Shown here: positions 10,317-20,064 of the stretch, piece after piece
Numbering within the stretch: position 1 is the stretch's first letter
Layout: every line of letters starts with the position of its first letter
Source of the DNA: Pseudevernia furfuracea
Lineage: Eukaryota > Ascomycota > Lecanoromycetes > Lecanorales > Parmeliaceae
Assembly (NCBI GenBank): GCA_022315425.1
Contig: JAIUPT010000050.1
Span: forward strand, 434,001-498,000
DNA length: 64,000 bases
Reading direction: 5' to 3'
Translations under genes and position numbers: made by a program
Notes under the pieces: generated by a model
Told to the model about the DNA's origin: nothing
Database searches by the model: none
Seen by the model: the letters and a program-made list of their open reading frames with translations, nothing else

Positions 10317-11323
10317 ATGTCTTACGCACCCACGCAAAAGCCGGTGCTGGTCAAATCAAATTCAGCAGCGGACTCGCAAGCCCTTCGCGCTCCGGTAGTC
10401 CACCGGCATCGCAAGACGGTCTCCACAGGTGGAGGCAGAGCTTGGTCTGATGCAGAGGTATGTAAATGCAAAGTATTTCTCACCTGGGGCTTTCATTAAC
10501 AGATATACAGGAGACCTATCTCATTGAGACGCGAGAGCACAAGATGCCATACAAGCACATTGCCAGCCAGCTCAAGAAGACGGAGCTAGCCTGTCGACTC
10601 CACTACCACCAGCTGTCTTTCGGCAGCAAGAGCCGCCGTCACTCCCAAGTCCCAATGAATTCATATGAACGATCATCAGCTCCACCACCAGCGCAATCGA
10701 GAGGCGAGACTCCTCAGAGGCAACTACCCTCCTTCTCGCCTCCGGCCAGTCCTCCTGAGACCATGGAGTACAGCCCAAGCGAGTCGTCTTCTCGGACATC
10801 TCAGAACCACAAGCCCATCCTGCCAAAGCCAGTCCCTAGCATACACCGCCGCATCAACGATACCCAATCGCTTCGTTTAGTCACTCAAAATATGGACCAC
10901 TTGCAGGAACGACAATACGTTGATATGGCAAAGCTTGATCGCATTTACGAAACACACCGTTTACATTTCTGGTCCACCATTGCCCGTAGTTATGGATGCA
11001 ACCTGTCGCCGGCGACATTGGAAGAGGCATGGTGTCAATCCCATGGCCTGTCTAGTTCAAAGTTCCCCCCAACTCCTCGCGGTAGCCCGCATGACTCGCA
11101 GGCGTCATCGAACATCCTCAGCGGCGCCCCATTCAGCGCTGTGACAGATTCAGCCAAAGGTTTCACTCCAATCAATAGTGAAAGCTCGACTTCGAAGCCA
11201 ACAGTGCCAAGGACGAACTCCTTTGCCATCTCATCTCTGCTTACGGAGGATAGAGAAGTCAGGAGTCCAACACGGGAGAAGAAACTGGAGGATGTTGAAA
11301 TGACAGTGAAGAGGGAACAATGA
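10317..11323 (+). CDS. SANT/Myb-like domain protein
   Basis: Two exons, 10317-10457 and 10511-11323, with intron 10458-10510 (GTATGT...ATACAG). They give 317 aa in frame. Splicing joins GGRAWSDAE to ETYLIETREHKMPYKHIA, then SQLKKTELACRLHYHQL. This completes one Myb/SANT helix triad with Trp and Leu core positions at residues about 42-82. The ATG at 10317 has an A at -3. The remainder is Ser/Pro-rich and probably disordered, except for a conserved-looking helical block at residues about 175-240 (MDHLQERQYVDMAKLDRIYE, LHFWSTIARSYGCNLSPATL). The organisation resembles fungal single-SANT regulators of unknown target. It sits divergent from the other SANT gene but shows little similarity outside the fold, so they are not recent duplicates. 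Confidence 0.8.
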
Positions 11324-12034
11324 GAATTGCACATCGCTGGGCGATCGACTCGAGTACATGAAAGGCTAGGCTTCGGTAATTGGGGCTTATCAGCACCGAG
11401 CCTCTTACGAAACATTTCTTTTTTGGCTGTTGGAGTCCTTTTTTGGAATCAAGCTACGGTGTCTATGGTCATGAAAAGGATGAAGTCTGTCTCTACGGAG
11501 AACCCAATAATTGTCTAATCCTGTCATTGAGCGCGGGAGCCCACGGTCCTTATACCACCCCCCCACCAAAATCCAACATAGCCAGTCTATATAGCCTCTA
11601 CATACAAAATGACAAGCCCTGTTTCGCTCTTCAAAGACTTCGCAACACCTACAAGACTCAAATGCCTATTTCTCTCTCTCTCTCCTACCGGACTAAAAAA
11701 ACCAAACCAAAAGCAGATCTCGGCGTGCGTACCCGCAAAATTTCCCGTGAAACCCAAGCCCCCCCGCCCCCCCTCCCCGGCGCAAATACCCCCATCAATA
11801 TTAATATTAAGACTAGTACCCAGCCAAACTCCAATTTCCAAATCGACATAGCATAGCCATAGTCATGTCGCGTCACGTCATGCATTCCAACCCATCATAG
11901 ATAGATAGATAGGTAGATAGGTAGAAAAGGCACCGGAAAAACCCACCCCCCCCCAAGTGGGAAACCGTCCGTCTCGCCGAGTTTTCGCGCTTTTCTTTCG
12001 CCTTGATCTCCGCACTCTTCTTGCTGACGTGAAA

Positions 12035-12128
12035 AGGGTTCAAAGGAAGAAGGGAAGGGAAGGGAAGGAAAATAAAAGAAAAGGAAAGGAAAAGGAAAAG
12101 GAAAAGGAAAAGGAAAGGAAAGAAAGGA
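12035..12128. repeat. Polypurine tract (GGAA/GGGAA-rich)
   Basis: About 90 nt made almost only of A and G, built from GGGAA and GGAAAA units, with one T. It lies in non-coding DNA downstream of the SANT gene. Such mirror-like purine strands can form triplex DNA. Confidence 0.8.
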
Positions 12129-12264
12129 TCAGGGCGCCAACTCTTACGTTCCGCGAGGCGTAGGGAGGGGTTTTTTTTTTCTGAAACCGGGGGCGGGGGG
12201 GTGGTGGGTGGTGTCGGGTTTTGCCAAGGAGGGGGAGACTGAGCCCCGATGGATACGATACATG

Positions 12265-12313
12265 GTTAGGTAAGGTAAGGTAAGGTAAGATGAAGAAAGG
12301 TGGGTAGAATGGG

Positions 12314-12352
<39 letters not shown>
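12265..12352. repeat. Microsatellites: (GGTAA)n and (GT)18
   Basis: A GGTAA array at about 12265-12289 is followed by an uninterrupted GT run at 12317-12352. A GATA/GGTA array lies near 11898-11924. No gene is seen in this 11.3-12.8 kb stretch. Confidence 0.85.
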
Positions 12353-12357
<5 letters not shown>

Positions 12358-12848
12358 AAGCGGTCATGAGGCACGTGAAGCATGCATGTGTGGGATTTAG
12401 AGTTGAATTTGTCGCGAGAGAAAGCCACGTGAGGATGGAAGGGCGCGTTGTTTGAGCGATGGGGATGCGGGAAGGCTTGTGTATAAGTTTAGATCCTTTT
12501 TGGGGATTCGACTGGTGAGCTTCTTGGCTTCTGTGCACCGGTTGTGTAAGATGGCTTTGAGAATACATATATGTATGCTCTAGCTGGGGCAGGTGTGGCG
12601 AAGGGGGGGGTAGAAGGATGAGACGTGATTGATGATGAACGATTCCAACGTGCTTGGGGCTCATGTTGATACAACGCAGCGGGATCAGGATAGAGAGAGA
12701 GAGAAATCTCAAACGCTTCTTCCAAACGCGAATACATTGTTGGTCTCCTCTAAGGTCCGCTTCAACCATTTTCATAGCTCTCGTCTTGCGCAAGCTCTTC
12801 CTCTTTCTCTCCTTCCGAGCATATCACTGCCTCAAATTTTTCACAACA

Positions 12849-13247
12849 ATGACCACTCCTTACCGGTCCCAAAGCCCCGTGCCATCCTCCCCATCCCATG
12901 AGATGAGACTTCCCATATATCGAAGCATTGAAGAACAAGAAATCGCTGCGTGTCCAACCTCATTGAACAATACCGACCAGGCAGGCCAATCCGATCAACA
13001 CGCACCATGGCCTCGATGCACAACAAAGTCTGCGTTCAAATCGGTTTCGACACCTCCACATCAGCGCTCCCACCGCCAAGGACATCACCGTCCCTCAAGC
13101 AATCCAGCGTGCGGAACCCGCACCAGCATCGACAAGAACGATCCTCACACCGCACCCAAAGAAAACGTCCCAAGCCGCTCAAACTTTCAACTTCCGACAA
13201 GCAAGACTTCACCATCTCGACGTGGCCCCTTGCACCGATCACCTTGA
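12849..13247 (+). CDS. Hypothetical protein, low-complexity
   Basis: A 132-codon frame starts at an ATG in good context (CACAACAATGACC), preceded by a pyrimidine-rich leader. The product (MTTPYRSQSPVPSSPSHEM...) is rich in Ser, Pro, Thr and basic residues and has no recognised domain. It may continue through an unrecognised intron, because Ser/Thr/Lys-rich frames also run through 13325-13543. It could equally be a chance frame. Confidence 0.35.
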   Translation: MTTPYRSQSPVPSSPSHEMRLPIYRSIEEQEIAACPTSLNNTDQAGQSDQHAPWPRCTTKSAFKSVSTPPHQRSHRQGHHRPSSNPACGTRTSIDKNDPHTAPKENVPSRSNFQLPTSKTSPSRRGPLHRSP

Positions 13248-15886
13248 CAGCGATCTCCTCATCCGGAGAACCAGAGGGGCAATATTACACGTTTCAATTC
13301 TTCCTCGATGGCCACCAATGAAACGTGTTGGACGTCTTGGGCTTTGGGCAGTCTAGCACTCCAAAAAGAGAGAGAAAGAACGATGGCTACACGTGCTCGC
13401 CGGCCTCGAGCGAAATTGTGAAACGAACGTCCACGAAGACAGCAGCGGGCGACGCAACATCGCGGAGAAAGAAAACGTATCCTATACGTGTCGCTTCCTT
13501 TTACCTCGGAAGCTGCTATTTTCCGGCTGTTTTGTCATCCTGAGACAATCTGTCTCCGCGGGCGACAGAAAGATCTAAACGCCATACCGACCGCCGTGCG
13601 TTAGGGGGCTCAGTGAATATAATGGGATACTTCGTGATTAGGGACCTGCATGGACAGGATTTGCGAATAAGGGTACCCTAGCTTCAAGGCCTAATGCAGA
13701 AACGAGGAATAGGACAGCGATTTTTTGAGGATAGCGAGACCGCTGGCACCACTGGGACTTGTGTTCGTGGTATCTGAGGGTAAAGTAAAATGGATGCTAA
13801 ACGCATGTGCGGCTTTTATTCCAGCTGTGTCTTGGGCAGAGACAAGTCTCCAATGCCGAGAGGAGTTCTTTATCGAGCGTCATTCGCTTCGTTCTCAATG
13901 TTGGTCGTTCTCGTTTATACTTGCTAGCTAGTAAATTACAATGTCGCTTTTTGGCAGCATAGATAGTGTCGAGGCTGCTTCAACTTGGTCCCAGCCTTTA
14001 CGAAATATATGGCAGACCAAAAGACGTAGCGAGAACACCATTGTCGTTTTGCAATGCTTGTTGAGTTTCTAGAGTATGGCAAGTCTATGCATTCGAGGAT
14101 GAGTGGCAATCCAGTTCGCAGAAGCCAGCACTGCCCAGAACTCCCTCAGGATTGCCGGTGTGCCTTTCAAATCGTCGTCATGGAAGCATTCCCGTCATTC
14201 TGCGGGCTTGCAACAGCTTTCCAGGCTTCTCCTCATGCACCATTTGTCTTCTCGGGTTTCACTTTCCTGCTAAGTTCGTCAGGGGCCCTTAAACCAGATT
14301 GATCCATCCATTGGTCCACTCTATTTTCATATCTCCCAGGGTATGAAGCTGCGGTTTTTCTTGTTGCTGAGTTTCGCACCATATTGTGTCTGCTTAAAGC
14401 AGCAAACACGTGGTTTTTTTTTTGGGTTGTTCCTTGGACCCCTCTGGAGAGAGCTGCGATGATGGGAAAGATGTGGTAAGATCAGGCCCCGGAATAGCTT
14501 TTTCGAGCTCTGTGAAATCGCCAATTCTCTGCCAAGCTGGGTGATAAGTAGACCTCATTGGCACAGCGTATGCAAAAGACGCGTGACCGACCATTATGGA
14601 TGGGACGGCCTAGCTCTAGCCCAATAGACGCTGGGGATATGGATAGGCCCGGTTGCTTTTTGTGCCACATCCTTGTCCTAGTAGACTTGAGCAGCGAGCT
14701 TGACGAGAGTATCCACCTATCGCATCTCTGTGCCTTCCCCAGGAACTCGCAAGCCTGCAGGTATTCTAGTCACTTCGTTCTCTCACACAGCTTAAGACTG
14801 TAGGTTGATGCACACCATTGCTGTTTCAAAAGTTCCGCATGCATGTTCCGCTAGGTGTCGCCTTAGAGGGTGTTTGTCTAAGTGGGTGTGGTACAGATGC
14901 TTGTCTCGGGCAATGATGAAACAGGATCTAAGGTTTCTTTGTACATGTCCCCATCAGCTGGTCTTTTGTACCTTGCATGTCCCCATGATCGAGCCTCAGT
15001 GAGCTAATTCCTCCATATGTTGCCAAGCCACTATTATTCCAACCCTCCCTCTTCATTAGCCACCGAGGACATAGAGATACAGGCCGTAGGATTGGTGTAC
15101 TTCTCCTGAAATAGTTCCGAATTTGCGTGTGTCCAAGTGGTCTTTCGAAGAATAACTTAGCGAGTGTTTGTAGGCCTCTTATTATTCCCCACTCGGGCTT
15201 TTGGCCATGTCCGGTTTTAAGTACATTGTTCTACCTAGAGTCCATCCGAAAAGAAAACCCATACCGAGAAAGCAAATAAATACTCCAAAATAGTCACTCA
15301 TGTCTGACGAAAGAAAGTCCCTGCCTAAGTCCCTCAGAATCTTTACCTCATTATGGCCTCCACCGTCGCCTACCAAGTGCCAGTTGATAAGTGGCTCCGG
15401 TCATTAAGCCCCGCTCATATCGTCGCTCAGAGGGGAGGCATCCTCGATGTCTCCCTCCAGAGTGGCTTCCATTATTATTTGTGACGGTGATGGAGGATTT
15501 GGTGATGTTGACTGTGACTGGGATGTTCGTGTCTCTATCTGTCCGTGCCCTCGATTGCGAGAGTTCTAGGCGTCTGAGAAGTCGTCGAACCAAAGTGTGT
15601 CGCCGTGATTTATGGCTGCCAGGCCTACAATCGATTTGTAGGTTTAGCGTATCCTACTCACCCAGGACCCTACCCTCGCTTTACGCTCTCATAAAGATGA
15701 ACTGTTGAGGTTAACGACTCCTCTCACCCTAGGTCAATTACAGTTTGTTCCTTAAGCACGTATTATTAAACGTAACTCACACTCCACGTACCGACATGCG
15801 CGTCCATTCTCTCGAGCTATACAGATAGTGTCCTTCAACAGTCTTCTATGAACGTACGACTGTTCAGCTCCGCCCTTGTCGATGAT
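13248..15886. other. Gene-poor stretch, nothing firmly recognised
   Basis: Many stops on all frames. The only protein-like fragment is minus 15182-15376 (FLSSDMSDYFGVF..., GFLFGWTLGR). It faintly resembles the last membrane segment of an amino-acid permease but is too short to support. Confidence 0.4.
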
Positions 15887-15891
15887 AAGTC

Positions 15892-16051
15892 TGTTAGAAT
15901 TTGGCCCCCAGATGTTGGTACAGAGATGATTCCCAGCCTTCCCGCGGGAGTTAATTGTCCAGCCACTCAATTTCGTATGTTACTGTACATGGTTCTACTC
16001 CAGGGGAGCCTTGAGAAATCAATAATTGCTCCTGCTCGAATTTTTTCAACA
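15892..16051 (+). repeat. Left LTR of gag-only element 1
   Basis: This 160-bp copy matches 17056-17206 along its length, sharing GAATTTGGCCCCCAGATG, GTTAATTGTCCAGCCACTCA and AGGGGAGCCTTGAGAAATCA. Small indels separate them. Confidence 0.85.
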
Positions 16052-16107
16052 GGTTATGCGACCGGTTCTGACGCTTCTTTAAACGCTGTTTCTATATATT
16101 TGTACCA

Positions 16108-16800
16108 TGTCTCAATCTCAACGTACGCTGTTGGATCTATCATTCAAGTCACCCATTCGCCAACTCAACGAGGGCAACTATTCAGAATGGCTTGTGGATA
16201 TGCGTGCTCTGTTGCGCAAGCAGAAGCTATGAAAGTATACTCAAGAATCAGTCCCCGAGACACTGACTCCCACAGCCCTGGTCAAATGGACCGAGTCCGC
16301 TACAGATGCCGTCGATGCCATGACACCTACAATCTTCGGCCCTGTCGAACAACGTCTCAGTCTGGATGACTTCAATTGTGGCCTCAAGATGATGACACAT
16401 ATCACGGATCTCCTATCGACCTATGGGCGACGGCGAGTGCATGCGTCTCACCCAAGAATATTACACCCTCAAATATTACAAATTCGAGACGATGCCAGAC
16501 TACATTACGCATATCAAGTCACTCTAAGAACGCATTCTCGCTACTAACGTCATTCTCACGCCTGATAAACAGAAAATCCTCTGTTTTTCAATGTCTCTCC
16601 CGGACCATCTCCAATACTTGACCAAGATCTGGGCTGTCAGGCCAGATATGAAGGTTGCGAAGGCCACATCAATGTTGCTTGAAGAGGAGAGAAAGGCTGA
16701 AGAGCCTAAAGATCTAGAGGAGGCGGCATACAGTATGGCTGCGGTTGGGAACAGGCCTGGGAAATTGCCATGCAAGACGTGGAAGAAGGTACATGGGATC
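16108..16800 (+). pseudogene. Decayed Ty1/copia Gag (UBN2-type)
   Basis: The ATG at 16108 opens MSQSQRTLLDLSFK, then LNEGNYSEWLVDMRALLRKQ. This is the hallmark N-terminal block of Copia Gag (x-L-x-G-x-N-Y-x-x-W). At the conserved Leu-Trp-Lys-Tyr position the Trp codon is TGA, a single-base nonsense change. Reading on gives KYTQESVPETLTP. A frameshift follows near 16430, after which MRLTQEYYTLKYYKFETMPD, a TAA, ATNVILTPDKQKILCFSMSL and WAVRPDMKVAKATSMLLEEE complete the Gag helices. At least two stops and one frameshift make it non-functional. Confidence 0.8.
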
Positions 16801-17055
16801 GTGTGTTGGACGGGCGTCCTGATTTGGCCCCGGAATGGTACCGAGATCAGATTGCTAATGCTGGAGCTGCGGCGAAGCGGAAGCGTATTGAGTCGCCGGC
16901 TACTGCTGCAATGGCTTACTCATTCTAGGTTGCGATGCTGTTGAAAACCAAGATGTGTTGGCTGGAATGGCCTTGTTTTCGACGGCCGGAATGGCCTTCT
17001 TGTTGTTGATGTGTGTGGGATTTGTGGATAGCTTCGAAGGCTGGCAATAGGGGGG

Positions 17056-17206
17056 TATTAGAATTTGGCCCCCAGATGTTGGTACAGAGATGATTTCCAG
17101 CCTCCTCGCGGGAGTTAATTGTCCAGCCACTCAGGTTCGTATGTTATATGGTTCTGCTCCAGGGGAGCCTTGAGAAATCAATTGATCCTGCTTGAATGTT
17201 TTAGCA
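17056..17206 (+). repeat. Right LTR of gag-only element 1
   Basis: This 151-bp copy directly follows the G-run polypurine tract and is followed by the AAGTC target duplication. Confidence 0.85.
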
Positions 17207-17819
17207 AAGTCGACTATCCACCACGGGTCAAAGCCCATTAAAGGGGTGAGATCCTTGGGGTCATATATATGCACTTCAAGACGTGTCTTGCGGTCGCTAA
17301 CATTGTACACCACGCCCCGCAAGTCCCCATAAAGAGCTTGTTTCGCGTTATCTATAGAGATCTCTCTCTATCGACCGACCATATCTTGCAAGAGCAGACT
17401 TTTTCGTACACCTCGTGGCCCTGGCCGTGTATTTGTCCCTAACTCTTGCTAGCCAAGCTCATACCCCAACAATGTAGAACGACATCACATCCACCGCTAC
17501 CTTCACGCCCAGTAACGGCTCCGGACCTCAGTGCGAGTGAGATACGTTGTCAATTCTTCTCATCCTCGCTGGCTCGTCGCATCGGACGATCTAACCATCT
17601 CGGAACGAGCTCGAGCTCAAGGGTGTCCTATCGCGTTAATAGAACGATATAACTTCCACTGAGTTGATAAGCTCAGCTTCGGGCCTCAGTACGAGTCAGG
17701 TAAACAACGCGTCGACTAGTTTTCGTAACCAGATTCCCTTGTAGGTGTCACTTTGAGACGAGCCCAAAGCAACATGAGATCTCTTGGCTCTGCTGGGATA
17801 CCGTAGTAGTAACATGTTC

Positions 17820-18530
17820 TTAGCCGGCAGCACGTACAGCTGGATCTCGTCGCCGACCAGTAGACCGTGTGGAGGCCTGATTTGTTGTGACAGTCTTTGA
17901 CGGTGAATAGTCATAGATTCGGAGAAGTCGTCTGCATTGATTGAATGGCTGTAAAGACAGTGGTTTGGTTAGCATTTCAGCGGCCATTTGGGATGTAGGA
18001 ATGTATCTGATGTCAAGATCCCGATTCTCGACCAACTGACGATTGACGAATGTAGGGGTACCCTACTACACGTCAATGTTTTTGGTCCTTTGGTGGTACT
18101 CAGGGTTCTTGTTCAAGATGGTACTCTCCTTGTTGTAGCCGAGTAGTCGAATAGGACCGTCGTTATGACTCCTGAACCGTAGTCCTTGCAGCCATCGTGT
18201 AGCCCATACAACAGTCTTTCCTCCTTCGGCCAGAGCCACATATTTCGTCTCGCTGGTGGATGTGAACACTGCTCGTTGTTTGGGCTGTATCAAACACAGG
18301 CGGCTCCTCCACATATCAAGGCGAATCCTTAGGTAGTCTTGCGATCCGATTTATCGTCTGCATGAGCAGCATTGGCAAATCCATGAGGTTACCAGTAGTT
18401 CGTTGGCGTAGCCCGTCCCCCGTACGTACTTGAGTACACTGGTGACTGCATTCATGTGGCCGACAGTTGGATCGCAGCAGAACTCACTAAGTTTGCATAT
18501 GACGAAGGCATAGATCAGGTCGAGTACCTG
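17820..18530 (-). pseudogene. Copia pol remnant, RNase H end (downstream half)
   Basis: Minus-strand blocks in Copia order: IYAFVICKLSEFCCDPTVGH and VLKYVRGTGYA near 18500-18430, then WRSRLCLIQPKQRAVFTSTS, ETKYVALAEGGKTVVWATRW and NKNPEYHQRTKNIDV at 18314-18066. VENRDLDIRYIPTSQMAAEM and LTKPLS follow at 18035-17950. These match the RT-RNase H junction and the terminal RNase H region of Ty1/copia Pol. Stops and frameshifts separate the blocks. The upstream half continues at 19660, beyond the nested LTR element. Confidence 0.8.
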
Positions 18531-18698
18531 TGTTGGATGCAGCACCCCTAGATGCTCGTGTTAGAAGGGCAGATTTGAGTTTGAGATTTGGGATCACATC
18601 GGAATGAAAACAGAGTCTTGGCAAGCGGAGTTTTCATAAGGAGACTTTCTATAATTCCATAGAAGAATCATGCCTACATCCTCCTTTCAATTACAACA
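18531..18698 (+). repeat. Left LTR of gag-only element 2
   Basis: 168 bp from TGTTGGATGC to TTACAACA. It aligns with 19502-19654 apart from a short indel in the first third. Confidence 0.8.
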
Positions 18699-18748
18699 GT
18701 TTATGGGCCCTCGCGCAACCACTTCGCAGTTGTCGTCAATCAATATCC

Positions 18749-19012
18749 TTAAGGCACAGAGGACAGTTACATAGTCATTCCAAGGCAACGGAAAGACACA
18801 TACCCAAGACACCGGGAATATTATAGGCCAAGACGGCTTACCTCAAGGCACAGAGGACAATTACATAGTCATTCCAAGACACCGAAAAGACACACCCAAG
18901 ACACCGGGAATTTACCTCAAGGCACAGAGGACAGTTACATGGTCATTCCAAGGCATCGGAAAAGACACCGGCAATATTGGAAATCAGGAGTTGATCTTAA
19001 GGCACCGAGGTT
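18749..19012 (+). repeat. Tandem leader repeats inside element 2
   Basis: About three and a half copies of a 75-95-bp unit beginning AAGGCACAGAGGACA and containing TTACATAGTCATTCCAAG and AAGACACCGG. Copies start near 18751, 18845 and 18918, with a partial copy near 18998. They lie between the left LTR and Gag, where a 5' leader or packaging signal would be. Confidence 0.75.
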
Positions 19013-19042
19013 AACATATCCACGAAAGACAGAGGATCAATA

Positions 19043-19460
19043 CGAATCGAACGCTTGACCGAGGAGAATTTCGGATCATGGTTCGTCAATATTCGAGCAG
19101 GACTTCGCCCAAAGAAACTCTGGAAGTACACTCAGGAGGTGTACAAGTCTGAGGAGGCTGTGACAGCCATGAAAGGGGATACTAATAAGGAATCCTCGCA
19201 GGTTTCTAGAAGGGAATAGAGGGCAATGAAGGACTAGGGGGAGAGGTCTTAGGACGCGGCCGATCTCACAACACCTACAATCAGCCTTGATATTCAACTG
19301 AAGCTCACGGATATCGAATTCAACGACGGATACCTCATGTTGAATTGGCTGATGGCTCCGGATTGGGACAAAGAAATGGAAAGGAAACAGGCAGAGGGAG
19401 GTAGCAGTAGTGCTGGACGGGCACGGAAATTTCACGCCAAGTTGGCCATGGTCACTGCAT
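19043..19460 (+). pseudogene. Truncated Copia-type Gag in element 2
   Basis: RIERLTEENFGSWFVNIRAG and LRPKKLWKYTQE are the conserved N-terminal Gag motif, in the same strand as the LTRs. The frame hits TAG about 58 codons in. Further stops follow, and the later part (DIEFNDGYLMLNWLMA) is only loosely Gag-like. Confidence 0.7.
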
Positions 19461-19501
19461 GCTGCATGGGAGTGTGGAATGGGTGCTGCATTATAGGGGT
19501 G

Positions 19502-19654
19502 TGTTGGAAATGCTGCAGCACCCCTGGATGCTCTTGTTGGATACCCACACTAGCAAGGCTTAATAGCGAGTCTTAGCAAGCAGAGTTTTCATAAGTAGAC
19601 TTTCTATAACTCCATAGAAGAATCATGCCCGCATCCTTCTTTCAAATACCGACA
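19502..19654 (+). repeat. Right LTR of gag-only element 2
   Basis: 153 bp from TGTTGGAAAT to CCGACA, preceded by the purine-rich ATAGGGG and followed by the ACCTG target duplication. Confidence 0.8.
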
Positions 19655-19659
19655 ACCTG

Positions 19660-19800
19660 TCATGAGGAACATAAGACTTCCAATTCTCCTCATCCTCCTG
19701 CATGGCCTCCGGCCTGACGACTGCACCCTCTGGTGTCAAGATTTCAGGTATGTAGCAAGGGTGGTGTGTAGATTGCATTGGTTATTCTATCTCAGGACTC
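19660..19800 (-). pseudogene. Copia pol remnant (upstream half, split by element 2)
   Basis: The minus strand reads PEGAVVRPEAMQEDEE and, in the next frame, RIGSLMFLMTG. This continues as TRPDL on the far side of element 2 once one copy of the ACCTG duplication is removed. It is the conserved GSLMYLxxGTRPD block of Copia reverse transcriptase. Further upstream (19800-20060) the sequence is too decayed to assign. Confidence 0.75.
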
Positions 19801-20064
19801 CTCTGGACCAGTAAGTTTGATAAGTTATTTCAACAGGCGGCTGAGAGGAGGCTGGGAACCTTGTGATCTATAGCCGACAAGCGCAAAAGTCATAGCGAAG
19901 TCCCAAATTTTGACATCTGGTGAGGTGAGGCCCTCTGCACTTGACCATGGCTTCTTGTCAGTGTATGGATATAGCGGAAGTCCTATACGGCGTATCCTAC
20001 CCGGTCAATGGCTGACCGGGCTCATAACCTTGTTCCAGAACCCCATCATAGAATAGTGCCTGGA

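Larger units (their letters stand above)
15892..17206 (+). mobile_element. Gag-only copia-like LTR element, complete with TSD
   Basis: A 1,315-bp element with two similar LTRs (15892-16051 and 17056-17206), starting TGTTAGAATT and TATTAGAATT and ending CAACA and TTAGCA. Both sides carry the same 5-bp target duplication AAGTC (15887-15891 and 17207-17211). Directly after the left LTR is GGTTATGCGACC, placed as a tRNA primer-binding site. Directly before the right LTR is the purine run ATAGGGGGG, a polypurine tract. The only coding content is a decayed Gag. No protease, integrase or reverse transcriptase fits between the LTRs, so it is non-autonomous. LTR divergence and a TG to TA change in the right LTR show it is not recent. 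Confidence 0.85.
18531..19654 (+). mobile_element. Gag-only LTR element 2, nested in Copia pol
   Basis: A 1,124-bp element with LTRs at 18531-18698 and 19502-19654. Both begin TGTTGGA and share GCAGCACCCC, TTTCATAAG, AGACTTTCTATAA and CCATAGAAGAATCATGCC. They end ACAACA and CCGACA. The 5-bp duplication ACCTG flanks it on both sides (18526-18530 and 19655-19659). A GTTTATGGGCCC motif follows the left LTR, a plausible primer-binding site. The inside holds a tandem-repeat leader and a truncated Gag but no pol. It sits in a Copia reverse-transcriptase gene on the opposite strand, so it inserted after that element. Its LTRs differ from those of element 1, so it is a different family. Confidence 0.85.

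Noticed and set aside
15182..15376. Minus frame ending in a hydrophobic GFLFGWTLGR segment, like an amino-acid permease C-terminus
   Set aside because: Only about 40 residues with weak resemblance, and no upstream membrane segments in any frame.
18749..19012. CRISPR-like array
   Set aside because: The units are 75-95 bp tandem repeats without unique spacers, inside an LTR element in a eukaryote.
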